From an uncultured Eubacterium sp. (GTDB taxonomy: Bacteria; Bacillota; Clostridia; Lachnospirales; Lachnospiraceae): a stretch of DNA of 64,000 bases. The notes under the pieces were generated by a model that saw only the letters and a program-made list of their open reading frames with translations, was not told the DNA's origin and did no database searches. The stretch is taken from contig CAJUIL010000020.1 in NCBI GenBank assembly GCA_910586225.1, forward strand, positions 3,612 to 67,611. Reading direction: 5' to 3'. Positions 1-7,933 of the stretch are shown here, one piece after another. Numbering within the stretch: the stretch's first letter is position 1; the number at the start of each line of letters is the position of its first letter. Position numbers and translations under genes: made by a program.

Positions 1-1
1 G

Positions 2-565
2 CCGGCAGTTATGGTGACGTGCCAGAGAAAAGGAGAAAAGCCAAATATCATTACGATCGCATGGACTGGCACGGTCTGCTCAGATCCCCCGATGGTATCG
101 GTTTCCATACAAAAGAAGCGTTATTCGTATGCGATCATCCAGGAAACCGGAGAATTTGTCATAAACCTTACGACGAAAAAGCTGGCGAAGGCCGCAGATT
201 ACTGCGGCGTCCGTTCCGGCCGGGACGTGGATAAATTTGTCCAGGCCGGACTGACGCCCTGCCGCTCGCAGTCGGTAAGCTGTCCGGGCATTGCTGAAAG
301 CCCTGTAAATATCGAATGCCGGGTGACGGAGATAAAGCATCTGGGCAGCCATGATCTGTTTTTGGCAAGGGTGGAAAATGTTGGCGTGGATGAGTCGCTG
401 CTGGATGATACAGGCAGGCTCCGTCTAAGCCGCAGCGGATTAGTCGTATATTCCCATGGCAGTTATTTTGAGCTTGGCGGGAAGCTGGGGTCTTTTGGGT
501 ATTCGGTAAGAAAGAAGCAAACTGGCGGTAAAAAACGGAAAAATATGCGGTCAATGTCCGTGTAG
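2..565 (+). CDS. flavin reductase family protein (5' end outside window)
   Basis: Predicted FMN-binding split-barrel protein of the flavin reductase/DIM6-NTAB family, which typically binds FMN and reduces flavin or a small substrate in the cytosol. The reading frame is open from base 2 (codons read P-A-V before the first ATG at 11), and family members usually have 15-20 residues before this point, so the true start lies upstream of the window. Visible family features are NIITIAWTGTVCSDPP, SIQKKRYSYAIIQETGEFVINL and the DYCGVRSGRDVDKF segment. It ends at a hairpin shared with the convergent DUF4364 gene. The physiological substrate cannot be told from sequence. Confidence 0.85.
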   Translation, partial: PAVMVTCQRKGEKPNIITIAWTGTVCSDPPMVSVSIQKKRYSYAIIQETGEFVINLTTKKLAKAADYCGVRSGRDVDKFVQAGLTPCRSQSVSCPGIAESPVNIECRVTEIKHLGSHDLFLARVENVGVDESLLDDTGRLRLSRSGLVVYSHGSYFELGGKLGSFGYSVRKKQTGGKKRKNMRSMSV

Positions 566-567
566 AA

Positions 568-595
568 AAAGAGGGCGGTAATTTCCGTCCTCTTT
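568..595. terminator. bidirectional hairpin terminator
   Basis: An AAAGAGGGCGG stem pairs with CCGTCCTCTTT around a 6-nt loop (one G-U pair). It sits between the convergent flavin reductase and DUF4364 genes, with A-rich and T-rich flanks, so it can stop transcription from both sides. Confidence 0.75.
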
Positions 596-610
596 GTTGT
601 TCTTTTATCG

Positions 611-1126
611 TTATTGCAGCAAATGATCGATCAGCAGCATATAAATATCATCTGTCTGTTTTTTCCAATTTGCGCAGATGACCTCTGCTTGTTCCTTATT
701 GCGTACGGTCAATGTCAGATCCAGCTGTGGGATTCCTTTTTCGCGTATCTGACAGTGAACGGCGTATTTTTTTTCTGGCGTTATGTAATAATCTGCGACT
801 GCGGATGCGGATGCTGCGATGGGCAGCTGGTTGTCGGCGATATATTGCTTAATGTCCGCCTGGATTTCAGAGTTGATCTTGTTTTCAAAAAAATGCAGCG
901 ATTCCTGTCCGGCCGGAGTGATGGAATACTGGATGTTGCTGTGGGACGCCTCCTGTTGGATGAATTGCGCTTCGTCCAGCTCGTGCAGCGCTTCCTGGAG
1001 CGTGAAGTAGGTTGTGTATTCCTTGCCGAGGAAAAAGTCGGACAGGAGTGTGTTTGTGAGCGGCGCTTCGGAGTGTTCAAGCATGGAAAGTATCATTAGT
1101 TTATATAAAGTGAGTGGTTCTGCCAT
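611..1126 (-). CDS. DUF4364 family protein (winged-helix-like)
   Basis: A 171-residue protein recognised as DUF4364 from its start MAEPLTLYKLMILSMLEHSE and its overall pattern. The N-terminal 80 residues look like a PadR/winged-helix DNA-binding fold (helix, FTLQEALHELDEAQFIQQE, wing-like SITPAGQESL). The C-terminal half is a mixed alpha/beta region ending in ICANWKKQTDDIYMLLIDHLL. The family is widespread in clostridia and is usually a single gene of unknown role. The start at 1126 has a good AAGGAGG site 8 bases upstream. A transcriptional regulator is a reasonable inference; no target can be named. Confidence 0.8.
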   Translation of the reverse strand: MAEPLTLYKLMILSMLEHSEAPLTNTLLSDFFLGKEYTTYFTLQEALHELDEAQFIQQEASHSNIQYSITPAGQESLHFFENKINSEIQADIKQYIADNQLPIAASASAVADYYITPEKKYAVHCQIREKGIPQLDLTLTVRNKEQAEVICANWKKQTDDIYMLLIDHLLQ

Positions 1127-1202
1127 AAGATATGCCTCCTTGTTTTACTTTCAGGCGGATGCCTGCCAGAAAATTATAGCATATCCAGACAGATACCTGC
1201 AA

Positions 1203-2063
1203 TCACTTTGTTGCGGGCTGTGTTTCAAGGGGCGACGCGGATTGTTTGCTTTTTCGGTATTCACTTGGGCTTATGCCCATTTTTTGATGAAAGATCCTGG
1301 AAAAATACAGCGGGTCAATGTAGCTGACGGAATGTGCGACGACGCGTACGGACAGGGAGGTGGTCGTTAACAGGATGCAGGCTTGCCGCATCCGGTAGTC
1401 CAGCAGGTAGCTTTGGATGGAAGCACCGGTTGCCGCTTTGAAGATCCGATGCAGGTAGGAGCGGTTCAGACCCAGATAGTCGGCGATGTCTTGAATGGTA
1501 AGCGGATCGCAGTAGTGGTCCTCGATATAACGCAGCGCGTTTTCAATATGCTTTTGTCCGGCTGTTTCTTCCTGTGGGGTGCAGGTTTCGTTTGGAAATT
1601 TTTCAGCCAGCAAATATAGGTATTCGTAAAGGATGCTGTTCATGACCAGATCCCGGTTTTTGGACAGCTGGTCGGCTTGAGCCATGCGGTCATGGCAGCT
1701 TTTAAGCTGTGCATCCTGGCCGAAATGTACGACAAGCTTTTCCGGAAGGCTGGTCCGTTCCAGATATTTTTTGATCTTGATCCCCTGCATACCGATCCAT
1801 GTATAGGTCCATGGGGTATGAAGATCCGCTTCATAATAAATAAGCTCGCCGGGACAGATGAGAAAGGCATCCCCGGCGCGCAGGCGGAACAGGCGGCCTC
1901 GTGCTTTGTAGATACCAGAGCCGCTTAGTACATAATGGATCAGAAAGCCGTTGCGCAGGATCGGGCCGTAGCTGTGGCTGGGCGCGCAGTTTTCGTAGCC
2001 GCAGGTGTAGAGCATTGCGTCGATGCTTCGGTAAAAATCGTTGGAAAAGTGATAGTCTAATAT
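1203..2063 (-). CDS. AraC family transcriptional regulator (probable non-ATG start)
   Basis: Regulator with an N-terminal cupin sensor (YTCGYENCAPSHSYGP, then IHYVLSGSGIY, RLRAGDAFLICPGE) and two C-terminal helix-turn-helix motifs (TIQDIADYLGLNRSYLHRIF and VAHSVSYIDPLYFSRIFHQK, followed by GISPSEYR). The first ATG in frame is at 2015, but nothing like a ribosome site precedes it. Homologous-looking codons continue 16 residues further upstream to an ATA at 2063, 7 bases after a strong AAAGGAGG, so I place the start there. It is divergent from the PTS gene and probably controls it in response to a sugar. Either the start codon is AUA or the start has been mutated. Confidence 0.8.
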   Translation of the reverse strand: MLDYHFSNDFYRSIDAMLYTCGYENCAPSHSYGPILRNGFLIHYVLSGSGIYKARGRLFRLRAGDAFLICPGELIYYEADLHTPWTYTWIGMQGIKIKKYLERTSLPEKLVVHFGQDAQLKSCHDRMAQADQLSKNRDLVMNSILYEYLYLLAEKFPNETCTPQEETAGQKHIENALRYIEDHYCDPLTIQDIADYLGLNRSYLHRIFKAATGASIQSYLLDYRMRQACILLTTTSLSVRVVAHSVSYIDPLYFSRIFHQKMGISPSEYRKSKQSASPLETQPATK

Positions 2064-2129
2064 AAAGCATCCTCCTTTCGGATAGTCATAAACTTCAATG
2101 TCTTAGTCACATATCTCCATATACATTTT

Positions 2130-2158
2130 ATTTTAGCAGGTTATAATAATAGATACAA
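2130..2158 (-). promoter_or_regulatory. sigma-70 type promoter of the AraC gene
   Basis: Read leftward: -35 TTGTAT (2158-2153), 17-base spacer, -10 TAAAAT (2135-2130). It lies in the divergent gap between the AraC regulator and the PTS permease. Confidence 0.45.
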
Positions 2159-2245
2159 GAGGCACTTACATAAAAAGCAACTGTGGCCGCAGGTTGGATA
2201 TTCTGAAAAACTAAGCCTCAAAGAAAAAGGATGGAGGAGATTAAA

Positions 2246-4258
2246 ATGGATGCGAATAAGCGTCAGAGATATGAAAAAATATCCATGGAGCTGACCAGGC
2301 TGTCAGGCGGTAAGGAAAATATACAAGGAGTCGCGCACTGTGCGACACGGCTTCGGATCGTGCTGAAGGATAATGATCTGGCTGATCTAAAGGCTATGGA
2401 AGAGGTCGACCTGGCAAAAGGCGTATTTGTGGCCGGGGACCAGGTGCAGATTATTTTTGGTGCAGGGCTTGTCAATGATGTGTACGAGGTGTTTGCAGAA
2501 TATAACAATATGAAAAATATGAGCCTGAGTGATCTAAAGACAGTGGCGAATAAAAAGATGAATCCATTACAGAGGATGATCAAGGCATTATCGGATGTGT
2601 TTGTGGATATCATGCCGGGAATCCTTGCGGCGGCACTTTTGACCGGGCTTTCCGGCGTGCTTGGTAATTTTGAGTTTGTAAAGGCGAACGACACACTCTT
2701 TGGCATCAACCGTCTGATCAATATTTCGTCCGGCGCGATTTTCGGATTTCTGCCGTTGGCAGTCGCATACAGCGCTTGTAAACGGTTTGGAGGAAGGCCG
2801 ATCCTTGGCATTGTCATCGGCTGCATTATGTTAAGCAACAGCCTGGCGGACGCATATGCTGCGGCGCAGGGTACGGTTGAGGTAACGACGCTGCGTATCT
2901 TCGGTCTGGGTGTGGAACTGGTCGGATTCCAAGGCGGTATTATCGTAGCGCTTTTGATGGGATTTGTAACGGCGAAGCTGGATCTCTTTTTTGAAAAAAA
3001 GGTGCCGGAGGTTATCCGCCTGCTCGTTTCGCCGCTTTTGACGACACTGGTTGGAGCATTGCTGCTGTTTACGTTGATCGGGCCTGCGGGACGCGGGCTT
3101 TCTTCTGGAATTACAAACGCGCTTGTGTGGATGACGCAAAATCTGGGTGTGGTTGGATACGCCGTATTTTCTGGCTTGCAGCAGCTTGTCGTGATCACGG
3201 GCCTGCACCATATTTTCGGGGCGATCGAAGCGCAGCTTTTAGCGGATACGGGCAGGAACTTTATCAATCCATTGATGTCCGTTGCGATCATTGCACAGGG
3301 CGGCGCGGTGCTGGCATATTTGGTATTGCACAGAAAAAATGTCAAGGTAAGGGAGCTTTGCATTCCAAGTTTTATTTCTGTATTGTTTGGTATTACAGAA
3401 CCGGCGCTGTTTGGTATTAATTTAAGATACCGCTTTCCAATCATCGGCGGCTGTATCGGCGGAGCGCTTGGCGGCGTGATTGTATATCTGACAAATCTAG
3501 CAGCGCTTGGCTTTGGTACGACGGTCGTACCGGGGATTGCGCTTGCAGATCCGGCAGGTAACGGATATATGAATTATATACTGGCACATATGGTGGCGAT
3601 CGCGGGTGGATTTATCATGACGCTGGTACTTGGAAAATTTATGGATCAGCCTGCGGTGTCCGGAAATGGGACAGAAGCGTCTGCAGCGGGGGCGTCCGCA
3701 GACGGGAGAGTGTCTGCGGATACAGGATTTGCGGAAGGTACGTCTGCAGGAATGGCGTCGGATACGCCGGTATTGGATCCTACCGAGGTGCCGCAGCAGG
3801 AAGTGTTTTACGGCTATGCGAGAGGACGTCAGATACCGTTGGAGCAGGTAAAGGATGAAACGTTTGCAAATAAAGTGTTAGGTGATGGCGCCGCGGTGAT
3901 CCCGGAAACTGGAAAAGTGTATGCACCTGTGGACGGTACGGTTCTTAGTATTTTTGACACGAAACACGCGATTTGCCTCGCAAGCAGCTGCGGGACCGAA
4001 ATTTTGATCCATATTGGTGTGGATACGGTGAATCTGAAAGGGAAATTTTTTGAAGCGCATGTGAAAGACGGAGACGCCGTAAAGAAAGGGCAGCTTTTGA
4101 TCTCGTTTGACAAAGTGCAAATAGAAAAAGCCGGATATGATACGTCCATTCCGATGATCTTTACAGATCTGGCAGACGACCGCAGGCTGGAGGTGTCAGC
4201 GTCGGGCAGCATGGATATGGACAGGGCAGCGGCAGTAGTTCATAAAACAGGTCATTAG
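2246..4258 (+). CDS. PTS permease IIBCA, glucose/sucrose/trehalose superfamily
   Basis: Single-chain phosphotransferase permease that would import and phosphorylate a sugar. The IIB domain is N-terminal, with the phospho-cysteine in VAHCATRLRI (about residue 32 from this start). The IIC domain spans roughly residues 100-455, with the substrate-site segment GLHHIFGAIEAQLL and GITEPALFGINLRYRFP. An Ala/Ser/Gly-rich linker follows, then a C-terminal IIA domain with the phospho-histidine in EILIHIGVDTVNL. An upstream ATG at 2231 is in frame, but GGAGGA at 2234-2239 marks 2246 as the start. The IIC motifs resemble sucrose or trehalose types, but the sugar is not determined. It is followed by a terminator and a HAD phosphatase, and is probably controlled by the divergent AraC gene. 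Confidence 0.9.
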   Translation: MDANKRQRYEKISMELTRLSGGKENIQGVAHCATRLRIVLKDNDLADLKAMEEVDLAKGVFVAGDQVQIIFGAGLVNDVYEVFAEYNNMKNMSLSDLKTVANKKMNPLQRMIKALSDVFVDIMPGILAAALLTGLSGVLGNFEFVKANDTLFGINRLINISSGAIFGFLPLAVAYSACKRFGGRPILGIVIGCIMLSNSLADAYAAAQGTVEVTTLRIFGLGVELVGFQGGIIVALLMGFVTAKLDLFFEKKVPEVIRLLVSPLLTTLVGALLLFTLIGPAGRGLSSGITNALVWMTQNLGVVGYAVFSGLQQLVVITGLHHIFGAIEAQLLADTGRNFINPLMSVAIIAQGGAVLAYLVLHRKNVKVRELCIPSFISVLFGITEPALFGINLRYRFPIIGGCIGGALGGVIVYLTNLAALGFGTTVVPGIALADPAGNGYMNYILAHMVAIAGGFIMTLVLGKFMDQPAVSGNGTEASAAGASADGRVSADTGFAEGTSAGMASDTPVLDPTEVPQQEVFYGYARGRQIPLEQVKDETFANKVLGDGAAVIPETGKVYAPVDGTVLSIFDTKHAICLASSCGTEILIHIGVDTVNLKGKFFEAHVKDGDAVKKGQLLISFDKVQIEKAGYDTSIPMIFTDLADDRRLEVSASGSMDMDRAAAVVHKTGH

Positions 4259-4267
4259 TTTTTGCAG

Positions 4268-4294
4268 AACAGTCCGGCCTTGCCGGGCTGTTTT
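4268..4294 (+). terminator. hairpin terminator after the PTS gene
   Basis: AACAGTCCGGC pairs with GCCGGGCTGTT around a 3-nt loop, followed by a short T run. It may only partly end transcription, because the HAD gene starts 26 bases later without its own obvious promoter. Confidence 0.6.
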
Positions 4295-4319
4295 GGCTTA
4301 CAGGATAAGAGGAGCGGAC

Positions 4320-5153
4320 ATGGACAAAAAATTCATTTTTTTAGATATTGATGGTACGTTGGTCAGCGCCATGCAGCCGCCGTCCGCACGCGTAACGGCT
4401 GCGGTACGCGGCGCGCGCGCGAATGGGCATAAGGTGTTTTTATGCACAGGCAGAAATATGCCTATTATCGGAAGGGATATTTTAGATATCGGGTTTGACG
4501 GCGTGATTGCCAGCGCTGGAAGCCATGTGGAGGTGGAGGGCGAGGTATTGTTTGACAGCCTGCTTGCGGAAGAGACGATTCAGGAATGCCTGGATATTTT
4601 TCATATGCATGGAATGTACTGCCGGATCGAGACGCCGGAGGGCATTTATACAGACCCTCAGATGGAAGAGCTTTTACAGGCCGCCGTAGCGGATGCGTCA
4701 AATTCGGAGCTGATACGGATGCAAAAGGAAATCGAAGCCGGCATCGGCATATTGCCTTATGCGGAATATCCGCGCAAGGGCGCTTATAAAATCTGCTTTA
4801 CGAGCCGTGATCTGGAATCGGTGGAGCAAACGAGGGCCTATCTCGGCAGCAGGTTTGTATATGCGGTGCATCCGTATGCGGACAGCAATGCCTGCTTTAA
4901 CGGCGAGATCATCCCAAAAGGGATTGATAAGGGCCGGGGGATGGAGCTTGTGTGCGGCTATTATGGCGTGGGGCTTGCGGATACGGTTGCTTTTGGAGAT
5001 AGTATGAATGATTATGAAATGATGCTGGCGGCAGGATATCGTGTTGCGATGGGGAATGCGTGCGAGGAGTTAAAGCGTGTGGCGGATAGGGTATGTGGGA
5101 GTGTGTGGGAGGATGGGATTTATTATGAGTTTCGGAGGATGAGGTTGGCTTGA
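4320..5153 (+). CDS. Cof-type HAD family hydrolase
   Basis: Cytosolic phosphatase of the HAD superfamily, Cof/IIB subclass. Motif I is FLDIDGTLV near the N-terminus, with the two catalytic aspartates. The C-terminal motif is VAFGDSMNDYEMM, supplying the magnesium-binding aspartates. Length (277 residues) is normal for the family. The start at 4320 follows an AGAGGAGC site. Its position right after the PTS permease suggests it dephosphorylates a sugar phosphate in that pathway (inference). The last 110 bases are unusually poor in C (see findings). An internally deleted second copy of its middle part lies at 6418-6521. Confidence 0.88.
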   Translation: MDKKFIFLDIDGTLVSAMQPPSARVTAAVRGARANGHKVFLCTGRNMPIIGRDILDIGFDGVIASAGSHVEVEGEVLFDSLLAEETIQECLDIFHMHGMYCRIETPEGIYTDPQMEELLQAAVADASNSELIRMQKEIEAGIGILPYAEYPRKGAYKICFTSRDLESVEQTRAYLGSRFVYAVHPYADSNACFNGEIIPKGIDKGRGMELVCGYYGVGLADTVAFGDSMNDYEMMLAAGYRVAMGNACEELKRVADRVCGSVWEDGIYYEFRRMRLA

Positions 5154-5307
5154 ATAATGTATGGAGAAAAAAGATTTGGTTGAAATCCCGCCTCTGGCGG
5201 AACCAGAGAAATAACCCAGAGGAGTTAAAATTAGACTCCCATTTAAATGGGGGCTGTAAATTAGATTTGACGCTTACCTTTTCCAATGGTATGATGTAAA
5301 ATAAGTT

Positions 5308-5844
5308 TTGAATGATGAACAGCGTGCGCTGGTAGAGCGGATATTCCAACAGAATCATATTCATTTCCAGCGTATTTCGTTTCATATTGTGAAGTCAGAG
5401 GAAGCGGCAGAAGATGTTGTGTCTACCGCTTTTTTGAAAATTATGGACAACATCGAAAAAATCTCTGATTTATCCTGTCCCCAAATCACTGCTTTCTGCG
5501 TTACCATAGTGAAAAATGCTTCTATTGATGTACTGCGTCAATTACAAAAGAGTGTTCCCATTGATTACTTGGACAATATTTCGGACGAGAGCACTGATGA
5601 TATCGCAGACGAGTGCATTCGCAATGCAGATGTACATAGGCTGACGGAGGTAATAGATCAGCTTGATTCAGACGAACGGCAGTTTATCTATCTCCGCTAT
5701 ACGTTGGAAATGGGATATAGAGAGATTGGAAAACTTCTGAACATCTCTGAGGATGCTGCAAAAAAGCGCGGTCAGCGGCTTGTCAGGAAGCTACGAAAAT
5801 TACGGATATACGGATCTACGTTGATACAGAAAATGCAGACATAG
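5308..5844 (+). CDS. ECF-type RNA polymerase sigma factor
   Basis: A 178-residue sigma-70 family protein. Region 2 is seen in HFQRISFHIVKSEEAAEDVV and STAFLKIMDNIEKI, and region 4 in LDSDERQFIYLRYTLEMGY with REIGKLLNISEDAAKKRGQR (helix-turn-helix). Such factors normally pair with an anti-sigma gene immediately downstream; here only an out-of-frame tail of one seems to remain. The frame opens with TTG at 5308 and no good ribosome site is visible, so the start is uncertain and expression may be impaired. It sits between a normal HAD gene and a set of broken genes, suggesting a recombined region. Confidence 0.7.
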   Translation: MNDEQRALVERIFQQNHIHFQRISFHIVKSEEAAEDVVSTAFLKIMDNIEKISDLSCPQITAFCVTIVKNASIDVLRQLQKSVPIDYLDNISDESTDDIADECIRNADVHRLTEVIDQLDSDERQFIYLRYTLEMGYREIGKLLNISEDAAKKRGQRLVRKLRKLRIYGSTLIQKMQT

Positions 5845-6020
5845 AATCCTTGGATAAAGACGGAGTAATAGGATATTTCTTCAAAAAAGACGGCTTGAAT
5901 TATGTGTGCTTTGAACGCGATGGCTGTTCCTTTTCAGTCTATGGTTCGCTTGATGTAGACGAGCTAATAAATTTTGAAAAGAATGAAACTGGCGAATGGA
6001 CTGAAGTTCAAATTCGTTAA
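5796..6020 (+). pseudogene. remnant of anti-sigma/DUF4367-like protein C-terminus
   Basis: In a different frame from the sigma factor there is an open stretch with no start codon, overlapping the sigma gene's end and running to a stop at 6018-6020. It reads as a plausible protein tail (GVIGYFFKKDGLNYVCFERD, then SVYGSLDVDELINFE). It resembles the C-terminal part of the short membrane-anchored proteins encoded next to such sigma factors. I read it as the end of a partner gene fused out of frame after a deletion. Assignment to DUF4367 is tentative. Confidence 0.4.
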
Positions 6021-6048
6021 TACCCATAAACAAACAGGAGGTCAAACT

Positions 6049-6353
6049 ATAATAAGCAAACTATATAGCACGATGATTTCTGGTTCCGTCTTTGGAATGT
6101 TTCTGCAAGTGGTTCCCATTACCTTGCTGGTCGGATCAGTTTATGCCGTTTATAGCTGTATCCGTATAAAAGAATGAAGCAACTGTTAATTGGGGTATGG
6201 AAATTATGCGATGGCTATTCGTGTTTTATCTGACTGGGCTTGTAAATCTGATCCTTGTACCCACTAAACTTTGGACATATATTTGGGCAAATATTTTTGT
6301 AGGATATAGTCACAGCGAACTTGCTTTCTTCTCAGGTGATTTTAATTTTGTCA
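6049..6353 (+). pseudogene. frameshifted VanZ family protein fragment
   Basis: Two frames together encode the N-terminal half of a VanZ-like membrane protein. The first (6049-6174) reads SKLYSTMISGSVFGMFLQVV and a hydrophobic segment, ending at TGA 6175. The second resumes just after (around 6185) with EIMRWLFVFYLTGLVNLILV and WTYIWANIFVGYSHSEL. A good AGGAGGT site at 6036-6042 precedes two ATA codons where an ATG would be expected, so the start also seems lost. After about 6353 the match ends at a recombination joint. VanZ-like proteins are small membrane proteins, some linked to glycopeptide tolerance; this copy is not functional. Confidence 0.65.
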
Positions 6354-6417
6354 GCAATGGCTTTGAAAATAATACCGCAAAATTACCTTTCCGTCCCGCT
6401 TGGTTACCGTATGTGGC

Positions 6418-6521
6418 AGGAAAAGGAAGCCGGCATTGGCATATTGCCTTATGTGGATAGCAATGCCTGCTTTAACGGCGAGATCATCCCGAAAGAGTAT
6501 GAACAGGGAAGCAGCTTTTAA
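6418..6521 (+). pseudogene. internally deleted duplicate fragment of the HAD hydrolase gene
   Basis: This stretch matches two separate parts of the HAD gene at 4320-5153: the EAGIGILPY coding segment (about 4733-4762) joined directly to the DSNACFNGEIIPK segment (about 4877-4920). In the intact gene the two joint points both carry TATGCGGA (about 4757 and 4868), so a deletion between short direct repeats explains the fusion. The copy stays open and ends at a TAA at 6519. It is a fossil of a second HAD paralog. Confidence 0.8.
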
Positions 6522-6631
6522 AGCTGGCCTGTTACAGCGTGTCTTGACTTTTTTGTGTGGAAGTAATATCTTTGAGTAAGAATGGTTTCTAATGAGTTTC
6601 TAATGATCAGGAAAGGAAGCAAGGAGTCATT

Positions 6632-7904
6632 ATGGCAAGGACAGTAGCTCTTGGGGAACAGAATTTCAGCCAGATCATAAAGTATGAATGTTTTTATGTG
6701 GATAAAACGGATTTTATAAAGGAATGGTGGGAAAATCGGGATACAGTTACACTGATCACACGTCCGCGCAGATTTGGAAAGACGTTGGCAATGGATATGC
6801 TTTATGAGTTTTTTTCGATGGAACGAAAGGGCAGCGGGGCGCTTTTTCAAAAGATTTCTGCAGATATGGATGATGCGGTTGCGGCGCTGTCGCTTGGCCA
6901 GCTTTCCAGGTGTCTATATAAGCATTATGGGAAAAAGGTCATTATCTTATTAGACGAATATGATGCGCCGATGCAGGAAACTTATGTAAACGGGTGCTGG
7001 AAGGAGCTAACGGAATTTTTAAGAGGGCTATTTAACTCTGCGTTTAAGATCAATCCGTTTTTGGAACGCGCAATGATGACAGGGATTCGCGGCTTACTGG
7101 GCGAATACAAGCTCAAACCGGCTGGTTGGAAAGCTGGTGCAGCAAGGCAGCAAAGAAATAAAGATCATTGTGGAGGATCTGCTGAGAGGAAAAGATTTTT
7201 GTACGATTGTGGATGAACAGATTGTTTTTCATGAGTTGGATTATGATCAGAATGCGATCTGGAGCCTTTTACTGGCGGGCGGTTATCTTAAGATAACAGG
7301 ATATGAGGTTGTGGAGCCGGAGCTTGGAAGAGAAGGGACAGCTTATCATCTGGCATTGACAAACCTAGAGATGGTAGTTATATTCCGTAAAATGATACGG
7401 GGATGGTTTGCATTATGCAGCTCGTCGTATAACGATTTTATCAGGGCGCTTTTGGAAAACGATCTGGAGAGTATGAATGCATACATGAACCAAGTGGCGT
7501 TGGCTTTGGCCAGCAGCTTTGATTCAGGAAATAAGCCGTCTGAAAAATCGGAGCCAGAGCGTTTTTATCATGGACTTGTTCTGGGACTGATGGTTGATCT
7601 GTCGAATCGGTATATCATTACATCGAACCGGGAAAGTGGCTTCGGAAAGTATGATGTGCTCCTGGAGCCGCGAAACTATGCGGATGATGGGATTATTTTT
7701 GAGTTTAAGGTATCGGACGCAAGGAAAGAAAAATCAATGGATGATACTGCAAAAACGGCAATCTGCCAGATAATTGACAGAAAATATGCGGCTTGTATCG
7801 AAGGTAAATGCGGCAGGGACAGAATCCGTGTGTATGGATTTGCGTTTCGGGAAAAGGAGGTGCTCATCCAGGGCGGGTGGCTGCGTGAGTACTTGCGGGA
7901 ATAA
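6632..7904 (+). pseudogene. disrupted AAA-ATPase-like/PD-(D/E)XK protein
   Basis: Same family as the intact gene at 7934-9631. The 5' frame (6632-7216) has TRPRRFGKTLAMDML (Walker A-like) and KKVIILLDEYDAPM (Walker B), but the spacer between them is much shorter than in the neighbour, indicating an internal in-frame deletion. After MTGIRG the frame leaves the family. The second frame (about 7119-7904) resumes with VGKLVQQGSKEIKIIVEDLL and carries the C-terminal part ending with the nuclease-like YDVLLEPRNYADDGIIFEFK. Roughly 130 residues of the middle are missing, with a frame change. The start at 6632 has a strong ribosome site. Two fragments could still be made, but the full protein cannot. 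Confidence 0.8.
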
Positions 7905-7933
7905 ATGGGATCAGACAGGAGCGTGGGGATCAG

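Noticed and set aside
2263..3444. Long leftward ORF of 393 codons opposite the PTS gene
   Set aside because: Antisense shadow of a membrane-protein gene; Ser/Thr/Pro-rich with no ribosome site.
5230..5255. CCCATTTAAATGGG palindrome before the sigma factor as a terminator or operator
   Set aside because: A perfect short palindrome, but without T run or a clear promoter near it; probably only a recombination scar or chance.
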